64,000 nucleotides of DNA from Thiospirochaeta perfilievii (GCF_008329945.1 NZ_CP035807.1:3162001-3226000), one strand, 5' to 3'; positions 18,287 to 27,444 are shown, counted from the first letter of the stretch. Program-made: numbers and translations. Notes: generated from the letters alone by a model not told the origin.

Positions 18287-19789
18287 ATGAATTATTTAGA
18301 AGCGTTAGAACGATTTAAAAAGTATGTAGAGGATATTAAAAATATTAGTTATGCGGTAAATGTAATGCATTGGGATGGGTCCACAGACGCACCTAAAAGC
18401 AGCTTCCCTGTTAGGGGTGAGAGTCTTGGTTTTTTCTCCACCCTAGAGTATGAAATGTTTGTAACAAAGCAGATGGATGAAGACTTAAATACCCTATTAG
18501 AAAATATAGATAAGTTAGATGATAAAGAGTCTGTAATGGTACATAAAGCCCGAAAGGAGTATGATAAACTTGTTAAAATACCTTCAGATGAGATTAAAGA
18601 GTATCAAATATTAACAAATAGAGCTCAACATAGTTGGGAGGAAGCAAGAAAGAAGGATGATTTTTCAATTTTTAGCCCAGATTTAAAGGAAATTATTAAA
18701 ACCCTAAGACGATTTGCAGATTATAGGGGTATTAAGAACCATCCATATAATATCTATTTAGATGATTATGAAGAGGGTATGACAAGAGAAAAACTAGATA
18801 TATTCTTTGATACATTAAGAAAGAGGATTGTTCCCCTATTAAAAGGAATAATGGACTCTAAAAAAAATATAAGAGATGAGTTTTTAAGCAGAGACTACCC
18901 CCTTGATTCCCAGAGAGAGGCAGCAACTGAACTTTTAGAGTTTATGCACTTTGATCTAGATAGAGGTCTATTAAAAGAGAGTACCCACCCCTTTACCATG
19001 GGTTTAAATATTGATGATGTTAGATTAACTTCTAGGTACGATAAAAATAATATGATCTCTGGTATGTTATCTGTAGCCCATGAGGGAGGACATGCCCTAT
19101 ATGAGCAAAATATTAGTAGAGATTTAATTAATACAACCCTTGCTACTGGAACTTCCCTTGGAATACATGAGTCCCAATCAAGAATATATGAAAATAATAT
19201 TTTTAAAAGTAGGGAGTTTATAAATTTTTACTTCCCAAAATTACAAAAGAGGTACCCTGAACAACTAAAAGATGTATCAGAGGAAGAATTTTATGAAGCA
19301 ATTAATAATGTAAAACCAAGCTTTATTCGTGTAGATGCCGACGAGCTTACCTACTCTCTACACATTATGGTTCGATATGAGATAGAAGTTGCACTAATTG
19401 AAGGAAGTATAGAAGTCGATGAACTTCCCGAGTATTGGAATAAAAAAATGGAAGAGTACCTAGGTATAGTTCCGCCAAATAATAGATTAGGAGTTTTACA
19501 AGATGTTCACTGGTCCCATGGTTTATTTGGCTACTTCCCGACCTACGCCCTAGGTTCAGCCTATGCTGCCCAATTTGCAAATAAGATGGAAAAGGATATT
19601 AAACTTAAGGAGACCCTATTAAAGTCTGATTTTAAAACACCCCTAGAGTGGTTAAATAAAAATGTACATCAGTTTGGGTCCCTTCTAACACCAGATGAGA
19701 TTAGTTTAAAAAGTACAAATGAGTTATTAAATCCTAACTATTTTTGCGAATATTTAGAAAACAAATACTCTAAGATATACAATCTATAA
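18287..19789 (+). CDS. Thermostable-type metallocarboxypeptidase (M32)
   Basis: M32 carboxypeptidases remove C-terminal residues using zinc. The 500-residue length is standard. The active site is H265-E-G-G-H269, followed by the third ligand region GIHESQSR; VNYAV-like N-terminal helices and the motifs RVDADELTYSLH, GVLQDVHWSHGLFGYFPTYALGSAYAAQF are all present. The protein has no signal peptide and is cytoplasmic. AAAAGGA precedes the ATG. It appears co-transcribed with the chemoreceptor gene upstream. Confidence 0.95.
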   Translation: MNYLEALERFKKYVEDIKNISYAVNVMHWDGSTDAPKSSFPVRGESLGFFSTLEYEMFVTKQMDEDLNTLLENIDKLDDKESVMVHKARKEYDKLVKIPSDEIKEYQILTNRAQHSWEEARKKDDFSIFSPDLKEIIKTLRRFADYRGIKNHPYNIYLDDYEEGMTREKLDIFFDTLRKRIVPLLKGIMDSKKNIRDEFLSRDYPLDSQREAATELLEFMHFDLDRGLLKESTHPFTMGLNIDDVRLTSRYDKNNMISGMLSVAHEGGHALYEQNISRDLINTTLATGTSLGIHESQSRIYENNIFKSREFINFYFPKLQKRYPEQLKDVSEEEFYEAINNVKPSFIRVDADELTYSLHIMVRYEIEVALIEGSIEVDELPEYWNKKMEEYLGIVPPNNRLGVLQDVHWSHGLFGYFPTYALGSAYAAQFANKMEKDIKLKETLLKSDFKTPLEWLNKNVHQFGSLLTPDEISLKSTNELLNPNYFCEYLENKYSKIYNL

Positions 19790-19819
19790 AAAGGTATGGG
19801 GTTATACCCCAGCCTTTTT
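19788..19819. terminator. Bidirectional terminator
   Basis: An AAAAAGG/CCTTTTT outer stem and a TGGGG/CCCCA inner stem flank a small loop between convergent genes. The A and T tracts at both sides serve as tails in both directions. It overlaps the last codons of the minus-strand transporter gene. Confidence 0.75.
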
Positions 19820-20674
19820 ATTAAGTTTAATCTCCCCAAGGAATAGTCCGCAAATAATTAATATCATAGCTATAAACTTCTCCTTAGAAAATGGTAGACC
19901 AGTTGTATAGTCAAGTAGAATAGCACTGGATAGTTGTCCTGTATAAAGAAGTAGCACATAAGTTATTGGTTTTAGTTTTAATAAGAGGTAACTTCCCACT
20001 GAGACTATAAATATAGCAATAGACCCTCCACCAATAACAAATTGTAATGGAACTTGTCCACTTAACACCTTGGATACAGAGTCCCCCAAAGGTATAAAAA
20101 TCATCATAATTAAAAGAACAGCCAAGGTACTTCCATAATGAATAATTAGTGTTTTTTTAAAACCAATAGAGAGTATGTTTTGGCTATTCATGTATGATTG
20201 TAACATAACAAGCATACCGGGTATCCAAGAGATAAATATCCAATAAAACTCTATATTACTCCTAAGTCCAATAATTGTAGCACCGGGTATTACTAACAGT
20301 AGGGAGATAATTTTACCAATTGGCACTCTCTCTCCATTTTTATTGTGCTTAACTAACTCCATAATAGATGCCATTATAACCTGGCCGGCAAGAGTCCCTC
20401 CAAGGGTTAATAAGACTCCTCCCATGTTGTATACAGTATTGTTAAGGGTAACTACAACAATTCCCATTACACCAGCTAGTAAAAACCACTTACTCTTTTT
20501 TTCCCGTTTCCTAGGTCTCTGTTTTTTTAAAAAGGATAGAGATATTAAAATAAAACCTGTAGAGTGAATAAATAGTAGGGATGGGAAATTCCCTATATAA
20601 CCATCTAAGGAACCATTAAAAAAGATCATAAGAGATATGCATATCCCTGTTATTAGTGTTAAAATTATATTCAT
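19802..20674 (-). CDS. DUF606 (YdcZ-like) DMT-superfamily transporter
   Basis: The 290-residue protein has about ten hydrophobic helices arranged as two DUF606-like halves of about 140 residues (starting MNIILTLITGICISLM and IIHYGSTLAVLLIMM). It belongs to the drug/metabolite transporter superfamily; the substrate is unknown. It diverges from a Crp-type regulator 41 bases away, a pairing that suggests the regulator controls it. It has no ribosome binding site, and a TATAGT hexamer ends six bases before its ATG. Confidence 0.82.
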   Translation of the reverse strand: MNIILTLITGICISLMIFFNGSLDGYIGNFPSLLFIHSTGFILISLSFLKKQRPRKREKKSKWFLLAGVMGIVVVTLNNTVYNMGGVLLTLGGTLAGQVIMASIMELVKHNKNGERVPIGKIISLLLVIPGATIIGLRSNIEFYWIFISWIPGMLVMLQSYMNSQNILSIGFKKTLIIHYGSTLAVLLIMMIFIPLGDSVSKVLSGQVPLQFVIGGGSIAIFIVSVGSYLLLKLKPITYVLLLYTGQLSSAILLDYTTGLPFSKEKFIAMILIICGLFLGEIKLNKKAGV

Positions 20675-20715
20675 AAGATAACTATAGACCTATTTGTTAT
20701 AAGGAGAAAGGACAA

Positions 20716-21369
20716 ATGTCCTATTCGGAATTTATTAAGTGTTTTCCTAAATATAATTTTTTAAAACCTCTCTTTGATAAGAATTTAATCCCATATAAGA
20801 CATGGGACAAGGGAGAAGTTATTTGTAGGTGTAATAGGGAGTTAGACTCTCTTTACTTTTTTACATCAGGCCGGGGTCGAGCATATAGAGGTCTAAATAA
20901 TGGAAAAGAGGTAATTTATTGCCTATATAGTGGAAAAGAGATAGCAGGGGATGTTGAGTTTTTAATAGATACAGGTACTACATGTAATATTGTAAGTAGT
21001 GGAAACCTCTCAGGATTTAGGGTTAAAAAATCTATAATTGACGAGAAGATATATAATCAGCTATTTAACCTTTTAGCAAAGGAGGTTGCTTACAAATTTG
21101 TAACTAACTCCTCAAGTACAACTATAAAATTAGGATATAAATTAGAAGAGAGGGTTGCGTACTATGTTTTATATGAGTACGTAGACAGTGTCTACTTAAT
21201 GGAGGAGTTAGCTGGACTTCTTGGAACCACATATAGACATTTAAGCAGGGTTTTTAAAAAATTTAACGATGAAGAACTACTAAGATTAGATAATAAAAAA
21301 ATTACAATCCTAAATAGAAGAGAGTTAGAGAGACTATCTAGCGTAATAAAGGAAGAGTTTTATGATTAA
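20716..21369 (+). CDS. Crp/Fnr-family regulator (YeiL-like)
   Basis: The 217-residue protein has an N-terminal cyclic-nucleotide-binding-like beta roll (about 25-120). A C-terminal winged helix follows, with the recognition region MEELAGLLGTTYRHLSRVFKKF (about residues 158-180). It lacks a clear cAMP pocket and an Fnr-type cysteine cluster, although two cysteines occur at CRCNRE. AAGGAG precedes the ATG. An AGGACA-AA-TGTCCT palindrome spans the start codon, but its short arms could be chance. It likely regulates the divergent DUF606 transporter. Confidence 0.85.
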   Translation: MSYSEFIKCFPKYNFLKPLFDKNLIPYKTWDKGEVICRCNRELDSLYFFTSGRGRAYRGLNNGKEVIYCLYSGKEIAGDVEFLIDTGTTCNIVSSGNLSGFRVKKSIIDEKIYNQLFNLLAKEVAYKFVTNSSSTTIKLGYKLEERVAYYVLYEYVDSVYLMEELAGLLGTTYRHLSRVFKKFNDEELLRLDNKKITILNRRELERLSSVIKEEFYD

Positions 21370-21395
21370 GTTTGGTTATATGGCGAAACTTATTA

Positions 21396-21425
21396 CCTTA
21401 TACTATAATAATATATAGTATAAGG
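21396..21425 (+). promoter_or_regulatory. Perfect 12-pair hairpin that buries the ribosome binding site
   Basis: CCTTATACTATA and TATAGTATAAGG pair perfectly around a six-base loop. The 3' arm contains AAGG of the ribosome site AAGGAG (21422-21427), and the ATG of the glycosidase gene is at 21433. There is only a short TTTT after the stem, so it is a poor terminator. Read as RNA it would block translation; read as DNA it is a long operator-like inverted repeat. Confidence 0.6.
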
Positions 21426-21432
21426 AGATTTT

Positions 21433-23046
21433 ATGAAATTTAAGATTGAAATATTAGAAGATACTAAGCAGAGAGTAGAACAGATGTCTCTAAAACAGTT
21501 ATTAGGGATACTGTGTTGTCCTAACTATATGAGGGAGGATCAAAATTTCTTTGATACAGCCACAGCTTTTATCCATGAAGGGGATAAAGAGTTTCATAAA
21601 AAAATAATGAATAAGATTACAGCCTCTTGTAAAGATAGACCCTTTGTATGTTCCGACTTTGAAGCGGGACCAGGAACTATGATAAATGGAGGTACAGCCT
21701 TTCCATCACTCTTTAGTATATCCGTTACTGGAAAACCAGAGTTTGCCTATCAAATGGGTAAAATTGCAGCCTTAGAGGGAAGAGAGTTAGGTTATAACTG
21801 GACTCTTGGGCCTGCTGTAGATATTTGTGCAAACCCAGATACTCCTACAACAAGTAGTCGAGGGGCTGGTTTAACCCCGGAGGAGGTTATAACATATGGA
21901 GTACAATATTTAAAAGGTTGCCAGGACTACGGGATGATAGCCACTGCAAAACACTTTCCTGGAGATGGGTTTGGAATATACGACCAACACTTAACAACTC
22001 CAGAGATTCCACTAACAGTTGACGAGTGGTGGAGAACATCAGGGAAGGTTTATAAAGAAGTTATAGATAGCGGTGTTATGAGTATAATGCCCGGTCACCT
22101 AAGTTTTCCAGCATATGATGATATTTGCAGTGAAAATGGACTGTATCCCCCTGCTACAATTTCAAAAAAACTTATGGATAATCTTTTAAGAAAAGAGTTA
22201 GGTTTCGATGGAATTATAATCTCAGATGCAGTAGAAATGGTCGGATTTTCAGGGTTTATGAACTACTACGAGGCCTGTGCAAAGTTTTTAGATTTTGGAG
22301 GAGATATTCTGCTTTTTGCATCTCCTAATGATAAGATGGAATCTGAATTTAGTAAGTTAATAGATAAGGGCGTTATTACTCTAGATACCCTTAAAAACAG
22401 GGCCACTAGGGTATTGTCCTTTAGAAAACAGGTAGATAAGCTCTTTAAAAGTACTACTAATGATTTTAATAAAGATAGGCATGAAGAAGTAGCAAAGGAA
22501 GTTATTAGCTCCTCTATAAAAGTTGTTAGGGATAGAAAAAAGATCCTTCCGATAAAAAATACTAAGGATAAAAATGTCCTTCATCTCATTATATCTATAC
22601 CAAACTTTAAACAGTTATCCCTATTAGAATCAATGAAAACTGAGTTAGAAAGGGAGTTTAAGAGTGTTGAGCAGTGGGTAGATCCAGGTAGCCAAAAAAT
22701 AATTGATGCGGTTGATAAAAATAAATTTGATCTAATTATCTGTTCTGTAGGGAATGATTATAACTTTGGAACAAATGTTATACGGCTAAATGGTTTTCAA
22801 TCCAGGAATTTAATGGGAGGATGGGTTCATTTAGATACTCCTGTAATCTTTATATCCCACTTTCATCCCTTTACCCACCTAGAGTATAAAGCTTTAATGT
22901 CTACAGTTATTAATACCTATGGAACTGTTCCAAATACAATAAAAATATTAGTTGATAAAATTTGTGGTAAAGAGAAGCTAGAGTTTTCTACAGTAGACTA
23001 CTCCTTAAGGGACTGGACCCTTAGAGAGTGGTTAAATCATCATTAA
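21433..23046 (+). CDS. Glycoside hydrolase family 3 (beta-N-acetylhexosaminidase-like)
   Basis: The 537-residue protein has the family 3 TIM barrel with KHFPGDGFG (about residue 178) and DQHLTTP, the His/Asp dyad loop seen in NagZ-type N-acetylhexosaminidases. The nucleophile region GFDGIIISDAVEM follows, and a C-terminal alpha/beta domain begins near residue 365. There is no signal peptide, so it is probably cytoplasmic and acts on imported amino-sugar or muropeptide fragments. The ribosome site lies inside a strong hairpin. Confidence 0.88.
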   Translation: MKFKIEILEDTKQRVEQMSLKQLLGILCCPNYMREDQNFFDTATAFIHEGDKEFHKKIMNKITASCKDRPFVCSDFEAGPGTMINGGTAFPSLFSISVTGKPEFAYQMGKIAALEGRELGYNWTLGPAVDICANPDTPTTSSRGAGLTPEEVITYGVQYLKGCQDYGMIATAKHFPGDGFGIYDQHLTTPEIPLTVDEWWRTSGKVYKEVIDSGVMSIMPGHLSFPAYDDICSENGLYPPATISKKLMDNLLRKELGFDGIIISDAVEMVGFSGFMNYYEACAKFLDFGGDILLFASPNDKMESEFSKLIDKGVITLDTLKNRATRVLSFRKQVDKLFKSTTNDFNKDRHEEVAKEVISSSIKVVRDRKKILPIKNTKDKNVLHLIISIPNFKQLSLLESMKTELEREFKSVEQWVDPGSQKIIDAVDKNKFDLIICSVGNDYNFGTNVIRLNGFQSRNLMGGWVHLDTPVIFISHFHPFTHLEYKALMSTVINTYGTVPNTIKILVDKICGKEKLEFSTVDYSLRDWTLREWLNHH

Positions 23047-23064
23047 TTTTCTAATGTGAATAAA

Positions 23065-23099
23065 TTCCCTTGCCGATATATTTAATATTGGAAAGGGAA
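23065..23099 (+). promoter_or_regulatory. 14-pair hairpin covering the ribosome binding site
   Basis: TTCCCTT at 23065-23071 pairs with AAGGGAA at 23093-23099. After one G-A mismatch the stem continues with CCGATAT against ATATTGG, closing on a five-base loop. The ribosome site AAGGGA lies in the 3' arm, eight bases before the ATG at 23108. No U tract follows, so termination is unlikely. It could gate translation of the three-gene two-component operon. Confidence 0.6.
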
Positions 23100-23107
23100 C
23101 TATTATT

Positions 23108-23443
23108 ATGGAAAAAACTGTTATAGAACGTAAATTATCCAAACTAAATGCACTACATTATGGTGCTAAAACAGAGGGTGAACGTCTATCGGCTATTAAG
23201 GCTAAAACTAGAATTTTAAAAAAATTAGAGACAATAAATAGTGAAGTCGAATATAAATTCTCTTTAAAGAGTAGTCAAAATGTAGATATATTTATTGATA
23301 TATTAAATAGGTATGAGATTAATCAATATAGAAAACTTAAGAAGGCAGATACAACAATAATTGCAAAGGTTCCGGGACTATTTGTTGATAAGATAATTTG
23401 GCCAGAGTATATTTCTACCCCAAATAGATATATAATATCATAA
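23108..23443 (+). CDS. Small helical protein upstream of a two-component system (possibly DUF2786-like)
   Basis: This 111-residue charged, mostly helical protein has no membrane segment. The N-terminal stretch KLSKLNALHYGAKTEGERLSAIKAK loosely resembles the DUF2786 repeat of phage and plasmid proteins, but I am not sure of this. Its stop overlaps the ATG of the response-regulator gene by one base, so it is very likely translated with the two-component system and could be an accessory factor. Confidence 0.6.
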   Translation: MEKTVIERKLSKLNALHYGAKTEGERLSAIKAKTRILKKLETINSEVEYKFSLKSSQNVDIFIDILNRYEINQYRKLKKADTTIIAKVPGLFVDKIIWPEYISTPNRYIIS

Positions 23444-24135
23444 TGGAATTAATATTTTTAGTTGAGGATAACAGCAATCTACGGGAGGCTATATCCTCAT
23501 ATCTACTTCTTGAGGGGTACAGGGTTAAAGAGTTCTCCGTTTTAGAAGGTGTCATCGAGTCAGTAAAAAATTTAGAACCAAGCCTAATTATTTTAGATGT
23601 TATGTTACCTGATGGGGATGGATTTCTTTTAACAAAAAAAATTAGGGAATACTATGAAACTCCAATAATATTTCTAACAGCAAGGGATTCTGAATCTAGT
23701 AGGATAACAGGTTTTGAAATAGGTGGGGATGACTATCTAGTAAAACCATTTTCTACAAGAGAATTAGTTTTAAGGGTTAAGGCACTATTAAAAAGGTCAT
23801 CAAAAACTAAACCAAAGCATCAAGTAAATAGCTGGAAATATAATAATAATACCCTGGTTCTTGATATAGACAGTCATACCGCTCTATTAAATAGCAAGGA
23901 GCTTTTTTTAACCGCTACAGAGTGGAAAATATTAGAATACTTTACATCATCTGCAGGTATTCTTTTACAGAGACAAAAACTACTAACAGCCTGTCTAGAT
24001 TATAGTATTGATATGTCTGAGAGAACAATCATTACACATATTAAGAATCTAAGGGCTAAACTTGATGATCCAGGTTGGATCGAGACTGTTAGGGGTTTTG
24101 GTTATAGATTTAAGGGTGTAGTCAATGAAGATTAA
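23443..24135 (+). CDS. OmpR/PhoB-family response regulator
   Basis: The 230-residue protein has an N-terminal receiver domain with the acidic pair EDN, the phosphoacceptor Asp in LIILDVMLPDGDG (about residue 51), a Thr in FLTARD and the Lys in LVKPF. A C-terminal OmpR winged helix follows, ending in TVRGFGYRFKG. It overlaps the kinase gene by 11 bases. Targets are unknown. Confidence 0.95.
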   Translation: MELIFLVEDNSNLREAISSYLLLEGYRVKEFSVLEGVIESVKNLEPSLIILDVMLPDGDGFLLTKKIREYYETPIIFLTARDSESSRITGFEIGGDDYLVKPFSTRELVLRVKALLKRSSKTKPKHQVNSWKYNNNTLVLDIDSHTALLNSKELFLTATEWKILEYFTSSAGILLQRQKLLTACLDYSIDMSERTIITHIKNLRAKLDDPGWIETVRGFGYRFKGVVNED

Positions 24136-25390
24136 CTCTATCTTTTTTAGAATATTTAGTGGTTTTTTAATAATTATAACCCTATTTTCTATAATCCTAT
24201 TAGTTTCATATAATTGGGGTCTAAGTAGTGCAATTAAAAATTGGAGCAATTACCACTTAAAGAACAGTAAGAGTCTTGCAAAAAGTATTCTTCTTGGAAA
24301 TGAAGTAGTAGTTCCCCAGGATAACCCTATATTTGTATATAACTTAGATAGAGAACTGATTTTTTCTAATAGGGGGCTAGGACGAAAGAGTGGTGTAGAC
24401 CAAGAGCTTGAACCTATTCTCTCTAACAACATTTTAACAGGTTATTACTATAGCCCTAGAATGCAGTTTTTAGATATTGAGGCTAATAAAGAGTTTACAA
24501 AGGCAATTACAAAGGCTTTGATCCTTGCACTAATTATTTCTACAATAATAGCTACTATTATAGCCCTATTATTTAGCGTCAATATAAGTAGATCTACGCA
24601 AAAAATTGTGAAATTTTTAAAGAGATTATCAAAGGGAGACTCCGGTAGTTATATAAAGGTTGAAGGGAGCACAGAAGTTCAGGAGATTATTAACGCTATT
24701 AATAACCTAAGTAGAGAGTTATTAAGAGAGGAGGAGTTAAGGTCCCAATGGTCTAGGGATATAGCCCATGATTTAAGAACACCTATAGCTGCTTTAAAAG
24801 CCCAATTTGAAGGGATGGAATCTGGTGTCTTAGATATAAATATAGGGCGAATTAAGCAAAATATTAAAGAAGTTTATCGTTTAGAATATATGGTTGAAGA
24901 TCTATCTGAATTAATGAAACTAGAGGATCCTAAAACATCATTATATATTGATGAAATAAATACCTTAGACTTAATAAACCAAATAAAAATTATTTGTGTT
25001 GAGGATATAAATAAAAAGAAGATAAAAACATCTTTTAATAGTAGTTTAACCTCTTTTATAGGGGATGAAATGCTTCTATATCGTGGAATATCAAATATAT
25101 GGGTTAACGCAGTTAGACATACAAATGTTGGTGGCTCTATAACATTCTCTATATACCAACAAGATATGAATATTATTATAGATATTAATAACAGTGGTGA
25201 GATTATACCTAAAAATGAGATAAGTCGTATATTTGATAGATTATATCGAGGTGAGAAATCTCGAAGTAGTCAGGGCTCTGGTCTGGGATTAACCATCTGT
25301 CAACAAGTAGTAAGCTTACACAATGGAGATATTACCGTTTGTAGTGATAAATCCACAGGAACAACTTTTAGTATAAAATTACCATTATAA
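24125..25390 (+). CDS. Membrane sensor histidine kinase
   Basis: The 421-residue kinase has two membrane helices (about 11-30 and 127-150), with a roughly 95-residue external sensor between them. A HAMP region (about 150-200), a dimerisation domain with the H box SRDIAHDLRTPIAAL, and a catalytic domain follow. The N box is ISNIWVNAVRHT and the G boxes include GSGLGLTIC. It pairs with the response regulator just upstream. Confidence 0.94.
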   Translation: MKINSIFFRIFSGFLIIITLFSIILLVSYNWGLSSAIKNWSNYHLKNSKSLAKSILLGNEVVVPQDNPIFVYNLDRELIFSNRGLGRKSGVDQELEPILSNNILTGYYYSPRMQFLDIEANKEFTKAITKALILALIISTIIATIIALLFSVNISRSTQKIVKFLKRLSKGDSGSYIKVEGSTEVQEIINAINNLSRELLREEELRSQWSRDIAHDLRTPIAALKAQFEGMESGVLDINIGRIKQNIKEVYRLEYMVEDLSELMKLEDPKTSLYIDEINTLDLINQIKIICVEDINKKKIKTSFNSSLTSFIGDEMLLYRGISNIWVNAVRHTNVGGSITFSIYQQDMNIIIDINNSGEIIPKNEISRIFDRLYRGEKSRSSQGSGLGLTICQQVVSLHNGDITVCSDKSTGTTFSIKLPL

Positions 25391-25399
25391 ATAAAAAGC

Positions 25400-25446
25400 T
25401 GTAGTGGGTTAGCATAGGAGGAGTACGCCACTATAAAACCACTACA
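25400..25446. terminator. Hairpin region with two competing 3' arms between convergent genes
   Basis: TGTAGTGG at 25400-25407 can pair with CCACTACA at 25439-25446, or its core TAGTGG can pair with an earlier CCACTA at 25428-25433. The two alternatives are mutually exclusive. There is no U tract. It lies between the kinase gene and a convergent minus-strand gene, so a termination or 3'-end role is the simplest reading. Confidence 0.4.
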
Positions 25447-25462
25447 ACAAATTTCATTTATA

Positions 25463-26908
25463 TTACTTATTTTTTAATAACTCAATAACCCTATAGGCAC
25501 CGTTGTATGTTCCAATGTTATGAGCCTTTAGTATATTTTCTGTCATCATTCTTAATATGTTTTTCTCGGTGAACATTAAATTAAGCATTAATTCAATTTT
25601 ATCACTTGTATCACACTCAATAGTTCCATCTCCAATCTCTGCTGCTCTAACTGCACCCCATGCTTCATGTCCTCCTACTCTTTTAATCATTAATTTAGGA
25701 ACGGGGTAGAATGCAAGTTCACTAGGTTTTGTAGCTAAAATATCACTAGCCCTCATTAAAAGGTTAGTGCTATATACTGCTGCATATATGTCTTGGTGGT
25801 AAAATGTATGAATCCCTTTTATTTCACCATTAATAGCCTGGGATGAGAAATCTAAAGTATCCTGCCAATTATTCATATGTTCTGTTGTACTCTCTTTTAA
25901 TAATGGTATATCAGAACACAGTTCATCCCACACTTTTTTATGATCACCTACATTTATTAAAAGCACAGCCTTATTGTTATTTACTAGAGGGATTAGCTGA
26001 TTGATTATTTTTACAAACATCTCTCTTTGGGCTCCAGCTCCACCAACAGTTATTAATACCCTTAAAGCTTTACCGTTATTAATTCTATCTAGCCTTTTAA
26101 TACAATCATCCTCAATATTTGTAACAATTTCATGGTCTATATAGTGTCCCACCTCAAATAGCTGACCATCTGGCATAGGTTTTAATGTTTTTTTACCCAT
26201 ACCATTTAAAGTCTTATAACCAAAATAGGATGATGGAGTTTGAACAGCGTGTTTTGAACCCTCTGCTAAGTGTAGAGCCATAGGCCAATTATCAGGAATA
26301 ACATTTACAACATTTGTAAAACCTGCATGGATTGCAGCCTGGGCCGGCCATACATGGGTTGCCGCATATGGTATGTTCTTAGGTATATTTTTTAATACTG
26401 GAGCCATTAATTCTGAAACTTTTTGATCCGCCGAATTGTATGTTAATTTTCTAAAACCCTCACTGTTTAGTGGTTCCCAGTAGAATTTATTAAATAGTTT
26501 TGATTTTTGTGAAAGTCTTGAACCAAAGGAGTATAAGTTATTTAAGTGGGAGATTACCTTTCCCCCAGTACTCTCTTTATAGTCGTGTAGGTCAAGCCAG
26601 TAGGGAGTATATCCTAGATGTTTAGCTGCTGAAGCTATTGCCATAGAAATTCTGTAGTGTCCAAATCCCATTCGGATATTTCCTACAATAAGTGCTTTAT
26701 CAATATCGATTTGCTCTCCATTATCTTCTAATACAATCTCTTTTACACCTAGTGCTGGTCCAATTATTGGGTTTGATCGAATCCCAATTGGGTAGTTTTT
26801 ATTTGAATCATCCCCGAATTTTTTAATAAACTTCTTTTTATTTTTTATTGCTTTTTTATATGTAGTATTACTAATTTTATTACCAAATATCACCTTACTC
26901 CTATCCAT
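25463..26908 (-). CDS. GT-B-type glycosyltransferase-like protein (MGDG synthase/MurG-like fold)
   Basis: About 481 residues. RMGFGHYRISMAIA near residue 85 resembles the glycine-rich loop of MGDG-synthase and processive glucosyltransferases. VLITVGGAGAQRE opens a second Rossmann half. KPSELAFYPVPKLMIK followed by GGHEAWGAVRA resembles the sugar-nucleotide site of this fold. There is no membrane segment. It may glycosylate a lipid at the membrane face, but the acceptor and donor are unknown. The ATG at 26908 is preferred over an upstream TTG because GGGAGG lies just before it. Confidence 0.65.
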   Translation of the reverse strand: MDRSKVIFGNKISNTTYKKAIKNKKKFIKKFGDDSNKNYPIGIRSNPIIGPALGVKEIVLEDNGEQIDIDKALIVGNIRMGFGHYRISMAIASAAKHLGYTPYWLDLHDYKESTGGKVISHLNNLYSFGSRLSQKSKLFNKFYWEPLNSEGFRKLTYNSADQKVSELMAPVLKNIPKNIPYAATHVWPAQAAIHAGFTNVVNVIPDNWPMALHLAEGSKHAVQTPSSYFGYKTLNGMGKKTLKPMPDGQLFEVGHYIDHEIVTNIEDDCIKRLDRINNGKALRVLITVGGAGAQREMFVKIINQLIPLVNNNKAVLLINVGDHKKVWDELCSDIPLLKESTTEHMNNWQDTLDFSSQAINGEIKGIHTFYHQDIYAAVYSTNLLMRASDILATKPSELAFYPVPKLMIKRVGGHEAWGAVRAAEIGDGTIECDTSDKIELMLNLMFTEKNILRMMTENILKAHNIGTYNGAYRVIELLKNK

Positions 26909-27072
26909 AGGACCTCCCAATTAAAAATATTAATATAATTAATAATTTTATATTAGGTTAATTTTTATATATATTTTACTATGTGTCAACTAAATATTAA
27001 TCAGATACTCCTAATTCTTTTTATTTTAACTTACAAAGAACTGTAGTCTTTATATATAGTGAATATTAAATA

Positions 27073-27101
27073 TTGACTATTTTCCTATTTATATATATTT
27101 T
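27073..27101 (+). promoter_or_regulatory. Promoter placing the +1 at the TSCPD start codon
   Basis: TTGACT at 27073-27078 and TATTTT at 27096-27101 are 17 bases apart. The expected start of transcription falls at about 27108, which is the A of the ATG. No ribosome binding site is present in the six bases between. Confidence 0.5.
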
Positions 27102-27107
27102 ACAGCC

Positions 27108-27374
27108 ATGGAAAAACATAAAATTACACCTAATGGTGTTTGTGCAAAACAAATTGATTTAACAATAACTTCTGATAACCAATTAAAAGATCTAAAATTT
27201 ACAGGTGGTTGTCCTGGTAATGCAATTGGACTTTCTAAACTTGTAGAGGGCATGGATATAAATAGAGTAATAGATACATTACAGGGAACGTCTTGTGGAA
27301 AAAAAGAGACCTCTTGTCCTGATCAATTAGCTTTAGCCCTTAAAAAACTTATAGCAACTAAAATATCGGCTTAA
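27108..27374 (+). CDS. TSCPD-domain protein (TIGR03905 type)
   Basis: The 88-residue protein matches the small TSCPD family: GVCAKQIDLTI, FTGGCPGNAIGLSKLVEGMD and GTSCGKKETSCPDQLA. The conserved cysteines and the name-giving TSCPD motif are intact. This domain also occurs at the C-terminus of B12-dependent ribonucleotide reductases; the stand-alone form has no settled function. It has no Shine-Dalgarno sequence and may be translated from a leaderless mRNA. Confidence 0.88.
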   Translation: MEKHKITPNGVCAKQIDLTITSDNQLKDLKFTGGCPGNAIGLSKLVEGMDINRVIDTLQGTSCGKKETSCPDQLALALKKLIATKISA

Positions 27375-27444
27375 TTAACCTTAGCCTAGGTAGCTTTTAT
27401 AATTTTTTTGTATTGGAAAATATTCTTTAATGATATAATTTTTT

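Noticed and set aside
20709-20722. AGGACA-AA-TGTCCT palindrome across the Crp-type regulator start
   Set aside because: Six-base arms over a ribosome site and start codon are expected by chance; no second copy seen.
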